Below are positions 15,226 through 22,198 of a stretch of 64,000 bases of DNA, one piece after another. The stretch comes from Fimbriiglobus ruber. GTDB lineage: Bacteria; Planctomycetota; Planctomycetia; Gemmatales; Gemmataceae. Position 1 is the stretch's first letter, and each line of letters starts with the position of its first letter. A program made the translations under genes and the position numbers. The stretch lies in NCBI RefSeq assembly GCF_002197845.1, contig NZ_NIDE01000020.1, positions 171,460 to 235,459 of the forward strand, written 5' to 3'. Below the pieces are notes generated by a model. It ran no database searches. It saw only the letters and a program-made list of their open reading frames with translations, and was not told the origin of the DNA.

Positions 15226-15606
15226 TCAATACACCGTCTGTACCAGTTTCACCTTCGCATACGGGGCAATATCCGTACTGATCATCGCCCCGTGCAAATC
15301 CACCGTCACCACGCGCAAGTACATGTTCTTCGCTTCTACGGGGTTCCCCCCCTGATTCAGCACGAACAGCCGGTCGCCACGCTGGATGCCCAGATAATTC
15401 GTCCACATCACGTGGCTGACCTGCCACCCTTCCGTCGACCCCTCGACCTGCTGTTCGCTGGTCGACTGCTCGCCGATGTAGCACTTGATCGACGCGATGC
15501 GGGTGGTCCACGCGAGTACGTTGCCCCCGTCCGCGTCCTGGGTGGACGATTCCATTTCGACGCGGGCGCGGTGAACGAGGAGGTCGTCGCCGATGGGGTC
15601 TGCCAT
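15226..15606 (-). CDS. Head-tail closure protein
   Basis: 126 residues from ATG 15606. Layout: helix-poor N-terminus (VHRARVEMESSTQDADGG), IASIKCYIGEQSTSEQQVEG, then GIQRGDRLFVLNQGG and MYLRVVTVDL. The RGDRLFV...L.V..V pattern is typical of gp16-like closure proteins that plug the connector. Its place between the head-tail connector and tail terminator genes supports the call. Confidence 0.6.
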   Translation of the reverse strand: MADPIGDDLLVHRARVEMESSTQDADGGNVLAWTTRIASIKCYIGEQSTSEQQVEGSTEGWQVSHVMWTNYLGIQRGDRLFVLNQGGNPVEAKNMYLRVVTVDLHGAMISTDIAPYAKVKLVQTVY

Positions 15607-15635
15607 GACCCGGAAAGTGGGGCGGGGGCGGGAAC
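15604..15635 (-). promoter_or_regulatory. GTTCCC box, head closure gene
   Basis: GTTCCC, a C-rich stretch, CACTTTCC and ATG 15606; no Shine-Dalgarno. Confidence 0.5.
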
Positions 15636-15829
15636 TAGACCACTGGCGACGTCACCCGCGGTTTCGCTGCCACGACTGCTCGCCCGACGATCCCGAATGC
15701 TTCGTCAACCGTGTATCCTTTTTGGATGAGAATCTTGACTTGCTGTAAAGCCGTGTGCGGGCTGCCGATTTCCCACGGTTCGCCCACTTCAGGAATAGCG
15801 TACATCGCGGGAATTTCGTTCCCAGACAT
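15635..15829 (-). CDS. Small hypothetical accessory protein
   Basis: 64 residues from ATG 15829 with GAGG nine bases upstream. The open frame reaches 15925 but runs over the promoter, which fixes the start here. The tail QQVKILIQKGYTVDEAFGIVG is a likely helix-turn-helix-sized amphipathic unit, not clearly a DNA-binding one. It sits as a single gene within the head-tail module and is probably an inserted accessory gene. Confidence 0.5.
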   Translation of the reverse strand: MSGNEIPAMYAIPEVGEPWEIGSPHTALQQVKILIQKGYTVDEAFGIVGRAVVAAKPRVTSPVV

Positions 15830-15879
15830 GGGCAGCCTCACGGGTATCGGCCCCCAACCTCCGGGAGCCTTACGTGAGC

Positions 15880-15904
15880 ATCCTACCCGCCCCGTTGCCT
15901 GAGT
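15880..15904 (-). promoter_or_regulatory. TCAGGCAACG promoter, 15.8-kb gene (7-base spacer)
   Basis: ACTCAGGCAACG, 7 bases, TAGGAT; the only member of the group with a spacer shorter than 8. Confidence 0.65.
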
Positions 15905-15923
15905 CGTAATCCCGGCCGCCGTC

Positions 15924-15949
15924 ACTCAGGCAACGCGCCCAGTTAGGAT
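15924..15949 (+). promoter_or_regulatory. TCAGGCAACG promoter, 15.99-kb gene
   Basis: ACTCAGGCAACG, 8 bases, TAGGAT on the plus strand, back to back with the minus-strand copy 20 bases away. Confidence 0.7.
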
Positions 15950-15992
15950 GCTGGTGTTGGCGAAATCACCGACGAAATCAATCGAGGAACAC

Positions 15993-16484
15993 ATGAACGC
16001 AGCCGATTTGGAAACTCTGTCGAATGGCCTGTCCGCCCTGAACGGCGTCATTGTGGGACTGTCCGCCAACGCGACCGATGGAGACGTGATCCGTGAGCGG
16101 ACTCATGAAACGTGCGAAAAGATGTGCGAGGTACTGAAGAAATACAGCCCGGCGTCGGCGGGATGGGTGTGCGAATCGCCCGATAAGGAGCCGGCGACCA
16201 AGCCGTCTGCTAATTCACGAACCGTCACGCCCAAGGAAGCCGGAGAAATCCTGCGAACCGACCGAGACCACCACTTTGCCGGAGCCAGCAGCGACTACGA
16301 ATCTGAGGCATATCGGCTTGCTGCTGACATGCTCACCGGGAAGTGGGCGACATGCGACCGTGACCGCGAACCGGTCATCCTTCGTGGTGGCAAGATCATG
16401 ACCCAAACCAGCCGGATAATCCTCCAGGCGGTTGCGCTGGCCGGGAAAGGGATAATGCTCCCGGTCGTCACGTTCCCTGCGTAG
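15993..16484 (+). CDS. Hypothetical accessory protein on the plus strand
   Basis: 163 residues from ATG 15993 with GAGGA six bases upstream; an ATG at 15948 lies inside the -10 element and is rejected. The N-terminal half is helical (LETLSNGLSALNGVIVGLS, THETCEKMCEVLKKYS), the middle polar, and the end hydrophobic. No family recognised. It is a one-gene transcription unit facing against the surrounding head-tail genes, which marks it as an accessory insertion. Confidence 0.52.
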   Translation: MNAADLETLSNGLSALNGVIVGLSANATDGDVIRERTHETCEKMCEVLKKYSPASAGWVCESPDKEPATKPSANSRTVTPKEAGEILRTDRDHHFAGASSDYESEAYRLAADMLTGKWATCDRDREPVILRGGKIMTQTSRIILQAVALAGKGIMLPVVTFPA

Positions 16485-16521
16485 CACCCGGCCGAACAAG
16501 GGGCCAACGGATTGGCCCCGT

Positions 16522-17439
16522 CTAGCCCATCGCAATCACCCGCCGCTTCCGCCGAAACAACGCATTCGCCAACTGGTCGGTCAAAAACGGCGTCACCCCC
16601 GGCCCATTACTCCCCGTCTGCCGCTGGAACGGCGTAATACTGAACGACACGTCCCCCAGGCTCCGGTTCCCCTTGTACCCCAAACCCAGATTCTGTTGAA
16701 ACTTCCACCGCGCCCCGGCCTCCGCGTACATCGCCTCCACGATGTCGGGCGGCACGCACGGCCCCACGGTATACGTCACGCGGATGCACCCCCGCGCGGG
16801 CTCCAGCGTGTAGGCCAGCCGGTCCGGGGCAACTTGCCACCTGAAGTCCCAGACGGTCCGAATACGGCGGAGCAGGTTCGGCGGCTGGAAAAAGTAGTCC
16901 TGCCCGAGCGTCAGGACGGTAGAGACGCCGCACGGCGAGTCGATCGCCACTTGTGGCGCCGCGGCGTAGTTCTCCCCGCCAGCCGTGAGCGTGATGCTCG
17001 TGACCACGCCGTTGACGACCGTGGCAGTCGCCGCCGCGTCCGCCCCGCCCCCGCCGACGAAGATCACATTGGGAATCTGGGTGTACCCACTGCTGCCGCT
17101 GACGAGTGTTACGCCCGTGACTACACCGTTGGTGACGGCTGACGTCGCTGTGGCCGCCGGCAGTCCCTGGAAGCCTTCTGGGGTCGTCCCGGCGTGCCCG
17201 TACCAGTCCTGACGCACTTCGAGCACGCTGGATGCGGGTTGCCGCAGGACGGCCGTATCCGTCCCGTAGCCCGACAGGTATTCCGTCGTGGTGACGGGCG
17301 TGGGATCGTACCCGAGATAGTCGACCACCGCAGCCTGCAGGCCACGGAGGATCGACACCGCGATTTCGGGCGTGAGACTGGAGTCGAGGGCGACCAGCCG
17401 GGCCGGGTCGCACCAGAGGGTCGGGCACGCGGTTGACAT
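16522..17439 (-). CDS. Head-tail connector with inserted beta module
   Basis: 305 residues. The start (LTPEIAVSILRGLQAAVVDYL, then TEYLSGYG, AVLRQPASSVLEV) and the end (LGDVSFSITP) fit gp6/gp15-like connector proteins, which sit under the portal. Between them, near residues 98-170, lies an unusual module made of two repeats with NGVVTGVTLVSGSSGYTQIP and NGVVTSITLTAGGENYAAAP. The same kind of Gly-Tyr repeat occurs in the fibre protein. It probably forms a surface knob on the connector. The length is about 75-100 residues over the usual size because of it. Confidence 0.65.
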   Translation of the reverse strand: MSTACPTLWCDPARLVALDSSLTPEIAVSILRGLQAAVVDYLGYDPTPVTTTEYLSGYGTDTAVLRQPASSVLEVRQDWYGHAGTTPEGFQGLPAATATSAVTNGVVTGVTLVSGSSGYTQIPNVIFVGGGGADAAATATVVNGVVTSITLTAGGENYAAAPQVAIDSPCGVSTVLTLGQDYFFQPPNLLRRIRTVWDFRWQVAPDRLAYTLEPARGCIRVTYTVGPCVPPDIVEAMYAEAGARWKFQQNLGLGYKGNRSLGDVSFSITPFQRQTGSNGPGVTPFLTDQLANALFRRKRRVIAMG

Positions 17440-17467
17440 GCTCGGAAAGTGTGACGGAGTAGGGAAC
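17437..17467 (-). promoter_or_regulatory. GTTCCC box, head-tail connector gene
   Basis: GTTCCC, CACACTTTCC, then ATG 17439; it lies 12 bases after the stop of the small membrane gene. Confidence 0.5.
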
Positions 17468-17478
17468 TAGCGACCACC

Positions 17479-17592
17479 CTACCGGAACCATGCCCCCTCC
17501 GAATTAAGTGCCCACCGGAGGAACAGAAGCATGCCAACACAGCCGACGACGGCGCCGCTAAGACTTGCCCCGATCAGATACACCCAATCCAT
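17479..17592 (-). CDS. 37-aa single-TM protein
   Basis: ATG 17592 has an AAGGAGAA Shine-Dalgarno, the best in this region. The product is one membrane helix (YLIGASLSGAVVGCVGMLL) with a short Trp-rich end. Size and place near the head-tail genes would allow a holin-like or spanin-like role, but nothing specific shows this. Confidence 0.55.
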   Translation of the reverse strand: MDWVYLIGASLSGAVVGCVGMLLFLRWALNSEGAWFR

Positions 17593-17710
17593 GATTCTCC
17601 TTCACATAAATAAGGTCTGTTCAGGCCGGCGTTCGGCTTACGGTGCAGAACAGCATACACCTAGGACTTCCGCCCCTTCGGACGGGACGGGCGGCGGTGG
17701 GAAAACCGGA

Positions 17711-17751
17711 AACACCTGCCGGCTCACCTTAATGAGAACCCGGCAGGTGTT
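17711..17751 (-). terminator. 12-bp hairpin after the 17760 gene
   Basis: AACACCTGCCGG pairs with CCGGCAGGTGTT across a 17-base loop, 9 bases past the stop of the 17760 gene. No T-run follows; possibly Rho-independent only in part. The same ACCTGCCGG stem recurs at 59364. Confidence 0.55.
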
Positions 17752-17759
17752 GTTTCGCG

Positions 17760-18032
17760 TCAGTCTGATCCGTCGCCCCTAGCGTAAAAATACTGCACGC
17801 CCCGCACATTCACCCGCGGGATACAAAGCGTACACCGCAGGTTGTCGGTGGTCAGGCTCCGGTCCAGGGCGATCGTGATCGCTTCGGCCGTGTCGCGGAC
17901 CACGAATCCGCACGATTCCATTTCGCTCATGCCGGCCGCCTCATCGGGGGTCGCGGGCCAGCCGGTCGTGATCTTGGAGTCGAACCAGCGGACGAAGGCG
18001 ATCTGCTTGGGGGCGGGCGGTTCTTCGTTCAC
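17760..18032 (-). CDS. Hypothetical protein of the head-tail region
   Basis: 90 residues from GTG 18032, which overlaps the stop of the upstream gene (GTGA) and has GGAGGGGG eight bases away. IAFVRWFDSKITTGWPATP, MESCGFVVRDTAEAITIALD and VQYFYARG indicate a compact mixed fold. No Cys cluster or membrane helix. Coupling to the 18029 gene suggests joint function, possibly within the accessory unit started at 18281. Confidence 0.52.
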   Translation of the reverse strand: MNEEPPAPKQIAFVRWFDSKITTGWPATPDEAAGMSEMESCGFVVRDTAEAITIALDRSLTTDNLRCTLCIPRVNVRGVQYFYARGDGSD

Positions 18033-18274
18033 TGGAACCAACCCCCTCCTATCGGAAACCACAGGTCCACCACCTTCGTCACCATCTCCCCCGCCACCCC
18101 ACTCCGCACTACCTCCGTCCCCGCGCCCCGCTTGCACGTCAGGACGATCTCGCCATACGCCCCGGCCACCGATTCCACCTTGGCGAACTGGCCGTCGATG
18201 CGAACGATGTCCCCGACGACGATCGTTTCGAGTAGGACGCGGGCGGTGGTGTGGGAGGAGTCGGAAGGGGTCAT
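18029..18274 (-). CDS. Small beta protein, probably translated from a leaderless mRNA
   Basis: 81 residues from ATG 18274. The sequence VVGDIVRIDGQFAKVESVAG, YGEIVLTCKRG suggests a small SH3-like barrel. The predicted -10 TATGAT ends at 18281, so transcription should start at or next to the ATG and no Shine-Dalgarno is present. It is followed by an overlapping second gene. Function unknown. Confidence 0.52.
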   Translation of the reverse strand: MTPSDSSHTTARVLLETIVVGDIVRIDGQFAKVESVAGAYGEIVLTCKRGAGTEVVRSGVAGEMVTKVVDLWFPIGGGWFQ

Positions 18275-18280
18275 GGGAGG

Positions 18281-18306
18281 ATCATAGCGGGGTGCGTTGC
18301 CTGAGT
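18281..18306 (-). promoter_or_regulatory. TCAGGCAACG promoter, 18.27-kb gene
   Basis: ACTCAGGCAACG, 8 bases, TATGAT; only 6 bases separate the -10 from the ATG. Confidence 0.7.
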
Positions 18307-18803
18307 CAGAACTGGCCAGATGCCGCCGCGATCAAGCCGAGTGTCAGGAGGTGAAACGTGTTGTCCACAACGATGACGGACCACGGCGACATTCCAACGG
18401 GCGGAAGCGATGCGAATACCGTTTGCCCGCTGACGTTCCGCATCCACCTACCCGCGAGACGGAAACGATCGATAGGCCAGTGAACCGCGAAACACACCAG
18501 TAAACCCCACCACGGCATCCACCAGAGGGAGCAGGCGAACACGGCCAGCGTGTACAGGCAGCAGTGAACGGTGCAGGCGAGGTGCCCACGAAGGCTGGTC
18601 GCCCGCTGTCCTGAGTAGGCATCCATTGCTGCGTTTCGGTCTAGCAATTTTCGTGAATAAGCGGGCAAATCGAACGGGTCCGCATCGACAGCCCAAGTGG
18701 GCTTGCGAGGACAGAGCGGGTTCGTCTTGTTCCCCGCCATCCAGTCATTCTGAAAAATGTAATCACCGAGCATATGCCCAACGATCAACCAGAACCCGAC
18801 CAT
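18306..18803 (-). CDS. DUF3307-like membrane protein
   Basis: 165 residues from ATG 18803 (GAGGG upstream). The opening GHMLGDYIFQNDWMAGNK and the later HLACTVHCCLYTLAV and FAVHWPIDRFRL are the marks of the DUF3307 family: a conserved H-x(2)-GD...Q motif and two further His sites between membrane helices. About four hydrophobic segments are seen. Family members are integral membrane proteins of unknown activity found in bacteria and phages. It is a one-gene unit with its own promoter. Confidence 0.68.
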   Translation of the reverse strand: MVGFWLIVGHMLGDYIFQNDWMAGNKTNPLCPRKPTWAVDADPFDLPAYSRKLLDRNAAMDAYSGQRATSLRGHLACTVHCCLYTLAVFACSLWWMPWWGLLVCFAVHWPIDRFRLAGRWMRNVSGQTVFASLPPVGMSPWSVIVVDNTFHLLTLGLIAAASGQF

Positions 18804-18842
18804 GAAATGCCCTCGCGTCAGTGATTCTCACGACCCGAGAGC

Positions 18843-18868
18843 ATCCTACCGCCCCGCGTTGCCTGACT
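18843..18868 (-). promoter_or_regulatory. TCAGGCAACG promoter, DUF3307-like gene
   Basis: AGTCAGGCAACG, 8 bases, TAGGAT; it overlaps the 3' end of the upstream 18846 gene and gives a leader of about 32 bases. Confidence 0.7.
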
Positions 18869-19064
18869 CACAACCCGGCTCAACATCCCGTCGATACAGG
18901 TGATCTATCAGCGAATCCGCCGCTTCATCCGCGGATTCTTCGGTGGGCGACAGACCCCACCCTACCACCGTGTCCGCCTGCCTACGGCCAAAAACGGCCC
19001 AATAGTACAGGCTCGACGGGTCGCAGTCGTCCATCCGGAAGACACGCTTGGAATACGCAGCCAC
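18846..19064 (-). CDS. Small hypothetical accessory protein
   Basis: 72 residues from GTG 19064, with GAAGGGG six to seven bases upstream. MDDCDPSSLYYWAVFGRRQAD suggests a strand-rich start, and ESADEAADSLIDHLYRRD an amphipathic helix. No known family. Its 3' end overlaps the promoter of the next gene, so the two accessory units are packed without a gap. Confidence 0.5.
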   Translation of the reverse strand: MAAYSKRVFRMDDCDPSSLYYWAVFGRRQADTVVGWGLSPTEESADEAADSLIDHLYRRDVEPGCESGNAGR

Positions 19065-19088
19065 AGCACACCCCTTCAGGATGCGACC

Positions 19089-19114
19089 ATCCTAACACGA
19101 AGCGTTGCCTGACT
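19089..19114 (-). promoter_or_regulatory. TCAGGCAACG promoter, 19.06-kb gene
   Basis: AGTCAGGCAACG, 8 bases, TAGGAT, two bases past the stop of the 19116 gene. Confidence 0.7.
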
Positions 19115-19115
19115 C

Positions 19116-19310
19116 CTACTTCCCATCCTTCCGCCCCACTCGCCCGGGCTTCGCCACAGGCTCCGGAGCATCCGCAGGGACAGGTGGAACGACAGCGGGC
19201 TGGGTATAGATCGTCTTGGCATCTTCTGATGCGACGGCCTTGGATTGATTGGCCTTGTCGATCAACGTGGCAAGGTGAGCGAACGCGAATAACGCCGGCA
19301 TCGGGGGCAT
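19116..19310 (-). CDS. Small Ala/Pro-rich protein
   Basis: 64 residues from ATG 19310, GGAG nine bases before it. A helix (LFAFAHLATLIDKANQSK) is followed by a Pro/Ala/Val linker and a basic end (KPGRVGRKDGK). It sits directly after the decoration-protein gene and may be a short virion or assembly factor. The longer frame to 19511 overlaps the neighbouring gene and is not used. Confidence 0.45.
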   Translation of the reverse strand: MPPMPALFAFAHLATLIDKANQSKAVASEDAKTIYTQPAVVPPVPADAPEPVAKPGRVGRKDGK

Positions 19311-19337
19311 CGTCGTTTCTCCATCGGGTAAAAGAAA

Positions 19338-19374
19338 AACCGCCGCCCACGGCTGGGGGACCGTAGACGGCGGC
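19338..19374 (-). terminator. Interrupted hairpin after the 19405 gene
   Basis: CCGCCG and ACGG pair with CCGT and CGGCGG across small internal loops. It is within 30-70 bases of the stop at 19405; weak evidence for a terminator. Confidence 0.3.
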
Positions 19375-19404
19375 CGGGGGATGGATCTCGACCAAAAGGC
19401 CGCG

Positions 19405-20160
19405 TTAGCTCGCAGAGCCCTTCTCGATCGCGTAATTGATGACGATGGCACCGGTCTCGGCCGTGGACGTCGCCGCGTTGTACACCGTGATCTTGAAGCT
19501 ACCTGCGGCAACCCCGCTGACGTAGGCGACGGAGTTCCCGGAGTTCGACCCGCTGGCGATGCTCAGGTTGACCGTGTCAGCCGCCCCCATCGTCGAGTTC
19601 GTCACGGTGAATTGCGCGTATGCCGCGGCCGCCAGGCTCGTCGCGTTCGTCGTGATCTGGCCCGTGACGGTGTTCAGCGTCACGCCGGTCGTCCGACTGG
19701 TCGCCTGGGTAACGGTCCCACCAGATCCGGTCGTGTAGCCAACCCCGGCAGTCGGCGAACTGGATAACAGGGCCCCGGACGAGATCAGGCCGGTTGTAGC
19801 GGGGGTACTGACCGGCAAGTCCGAGGTGCCCACGAACGCGCCGGACGCACCTGCCAGAACCACGGACCCCGACCCGAGGGCGGACAGGTTTACTTGAATC
19901 TGGGTGGCCAGCGGTGCCTTGACCAGCCACGACTTCGGGGACGTCGACCCAACCGAAATGTTGCCGGTGACGACGTTCCCGGTCGACTGATCGACCACGC
20001 CGATCGGCAGATAATTCGTCCCGTCAAGGGATTGGTAAAACGAAAGGGTGGCCCCGGTGAAGGTGCCACTCGCCTGAACGACGGCAGTGGTATCGGTCGC
20101 CTGCTTGGTGAACGTCACCGTGTCGGTGGTCGACAGTGTCTGGGCAGCAAACGCGGACAT
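19405..20160 (-). CDS. Capsid decoration or head fibre protein
   Basis: 251 residues from ATG 20160 (AGGAG upstream). The C-terminal 115 residues, beginning GGTVTQATSRTTGVTLNTVT and passing through LAAAAYAQFTVTNSTM to VAAGSFKITVYNAATS, belong to a beta domain that recurs in phage head decoration and head fibre proteins. The N-terminal half has LSFYQSLDGTNYLPIGVV, an adhesin-like strand pattern. It lies directly downstream of the capsid gene with another beta protein. No enzymatic motif. Confidence 0.65.
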   Translation of the reverse strand: MSAFAAQTLSTTDTVTFTKQATDTTAVVQASGTFTGATLSFYQSLDGTNYLPIGVVDQSTGNVVTGNISVGSTSPKSWLVKAPLATQIQVNLSALGSGSVVLAGASGAFVGTSDLPVSTPATTGLISSGALLSSSPTAGVGYTTGSGGTVTQATSRTTGVTLNTVTGQITTNATSLAAAAYAQFTVTNSTMGAADTVNLSIASGSNSGNSVAYVSGVAAGSFKITVYNAATSTAETGAIVINYAIEKGSAS

Positions 20161-20190
20161 GCGGGGGATCTCCTGCGCGGTGGCGTCGGG

Positions 20191-20622
20191 TTAGTTGATG
20201 GCCGGCGGCTGGGCCGTCCCGTTCTGGAAGCCGAAGTTCTGGTCGATCTTCTGCTCAGCCAGCATGACGACCGAGATGAGGCAGCTCGTCCCCACGAGGG
20301 TGGCGACGGCTCGGACGTAGTTGTAAGTGCCGGTCGTGTTCTGGAAGGGCACGATCTGCACGGAATTGGCAGCCGTGATCGCCGTTCCGACCGCGTTGGT
20401 GATGTCCGTCCACCCGGTCGACCCATCCGCGGACTGTTGGACCTTGACGGTGACGCTGGTGAAGGTGTTCACCGCGCCGACGGACACGAGCATGTTCCCC
20501 ACGTTGGGACCGACGCTCGCCATGTTAACGGCGGTGCCGTTGGTGTTCCCGCTGATCGACTGCGGGACGATGGTCTGGGCCTGGTACGCAACCAGACTTA
20601 AGTCGTTAAACTGCGTGGACAC
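20191..20622 (-). CDS. Probable decoration or capsid-associated beta protein
   Basis: 143 residues from GTG 20622 with GGAGA eight bases upstream. Strands such as MLVSVGAVNTFTSVTVKVQQ and YNYVRAVATLVGTSCLISVV and the phrase QQSADGSTGWTDI are typical of small beta-sandwich proteins next to phage capsid genes. It is expressed between capsid and decoration genes. Its role as a capsid stabiliser is inferred from that place. Confidence 0.58.
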   Translation of the reverse strand: MSTQFNDLSLVAYQAQTIVPQSISGNTNGTAVNMASVGPNVGNMLVSVGAVNTFTSVTVKVQQSADGSTGWTDITNAVGTAITAANSVQIVPFQNTTGTYNYVRAVATLVGTSCLISVVMLAEQKIDQNFGFQNGTAQPPAIN

Positions 20623-20690
20623 TGAGGTATCTCCGGAAGGCGTGCGGGTATAAGAGGGGGCGGCGCGGTCGCCCCCGGAGGTGTCATTGC

Positions 20691-22154
20691 TTAGATCAGG
20701 CCTTGGCTACCGATGACGTTGGTCAGCCAGAGAAAAGCTTCGGGGTACTCGAACCCGACGTCTCCGTACATCGTTCCTTTGACGATGTACTGACCGTTCA
20801 AAAACGTGAACCCGTCGTGGCCTTGGGTGAACATCAGGGCGCCGTAGGTCGCCATGATGGCGTGGTTCCACATCCCGTAGAAGGCGTCGGAGAGGTTCGT
20901 GCCAGACCCCTTGGTCCGCGCCCCGTTGATGTTCGTGGACTGGACTACCCGCCGACCCCGCCACTGCTGGGGGCCGCCGTCCGAGAACCGGCGGAGCAGG
21001 TCGACCAGCGGCCCGGCGCCGTCCCCGGCGGTCACAGCGTCGGCCCGGACGCCGAAGGCGGAGGCGAGGGCCGTGGGCCGCATGATCCACGTACCCTTGG
21101 TCGCGTCGAGGTTGAACGACCGCTCCTCGATCAGAACGGGGAGCAAGTCGCCATACTGCGGTAGAAGGGTGTTCCCGTTCGCCCCGATCCCCTTGCCGCT
21201 CGGGTAAGCGGTCTCGACGTTGATTACGGCCGCCGCATATTCGGCCGATGTCAGACCGGCAGGGATACTCGTCCCCCCGGTCCCGTAAAACGCGAATGCG
21301 TCGGCCTTCAGCCCGAGGGTGATGCCTAAATCGTTTTGGGCGATCGTGTCGATGGTCCCCGAGGTGTAGTTGGTCGCTTCCTCCGAGATGTACATCGCCC
21401 CGCTAATCTTCTTCGCCGTCAAGGTCATCTGGCCGGTCCCGACCGTCGTGGCCGGGGTGGTCACGCCTTCGCCGAGTGCCGAGGCGACGGTCGGCCGGGT
21501 CAGACGGGGGCGCACGTACCGCCCTGACGGGGGAAGAGTCATCGACTGGGCACCCGCAGCAAGGAAGGCCGCTTGCGGGCGGATCAAGGGAATCACTTCC
21601 CCTTGGACCGGCGGGGCCACCAACGACCCGCCGAGATTATCAATGAACGCCGATTGGCCGGTCGCTTGGGTCGCGGACTTCCGGATGATGCCGCGGCGGG
21701 CCAGCCATTCGGCTTCTTCCGGGTCGTAGCTGCCGCCGGTGCGAACGGCCGCGTCCTGTAAGACGGCCTTGGCGAACTTGCCGTCGTCGGTTTCCGCGAC
21801 GTGGTCAAACCCGTCCCACCGGAGAGGGAGCCACTTCGCCCCGGCCGGGGCGCCGACCAGCCCTTGCCCGGTGGCGTGGAGGGCCTTGGAGAAACGGTCG
21901 ATGGTGTCCATCTCGAACTTGGCGGCGGAAACGTCGTTCCGCGCGAGTCCGTTGATGGCGAAGGACGTCATCGAGAACCGCTTGGAGTCCGGGTTATTGG
22001 TCCCTGAGTGCCCCTTGGTGAACCGGGCGTTACCCGGACCGGCGCCGGGGGCCGGGCGGTCCTCCATCTCGCGGAGTTTCCTCTCGGCGGACTCCGCCTT
22101 TTCTTCAGCTTTCTTGACGCGGCTGATCAGTTCCGCCGCAGTGTACTCGGCCAT
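20691..22154 (-). CDS. Major capsid protein, HK97 fold
   Basis: 487 residues from ATG 22154. An N-terminal coiled coil (ELISRVKKAEEKAESAERKL) acts as the scaffold-like delta domain that the protease removes. From about residue 180 come ATGQSAFIDNLGGSLVAPPV, LTAKKISGAMYISEEATNY, the helix TIAQNDLGITLGLKADAF, then YPEAFLWLTN: the N-arm, E-loop, spine helix and P-domain order of HK97 capsids. It directly follows the protease gene. The N-terminal region is about 80 residues longer than the lambda-like minimum. Confidence 0.85.
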   Translation of the reverse strand: MAEYTAAELISRVKKAEEKAESAERKLREMEDRPAPGAGPGNARFTKGHSGTNNPDSKRFSMTSFAINGLARNDVSAAKFEMDTIDRFSKALHATGQGLVGAPAGAKWLPLRWDGFDHVAETDDGKFAKAVLQDAAVRTGGSYDPEEAEWLARRGIIRKSATQATGQSAFIDNLGGSLVAPPVQGEVIPLIRPQAAFLAAGAQSMTLPPSGRYVRPRLTRPTVASALGEGVTTPATTVGTGQMTLTAKKISGAMYISEEATNYTSGTIDTIAQNDLGITLGLKADAFAFYGTGGTSIPAGLTSAEYAAAVINVETAYPSGKGIGANGNTLLPQYGDLLPVLIEERSFNLDATKGTWIMRPTALASAFGVRADAVTAGDGAGPLVDLLRRFSDGGPQQWRGRRVVQSTNINGARTKGSGTNLSDAFYGMWNHAIMATYGALMFTQGHDGFTFLNGQYIVKGTMYGDVGFEYPEAFLWLTNVIGSQGLI

Positions 22155-22198
22155 TGTCTAAGACCTCGGAGTGAGAGTGTGCCTGGTGCGGCGGATGG

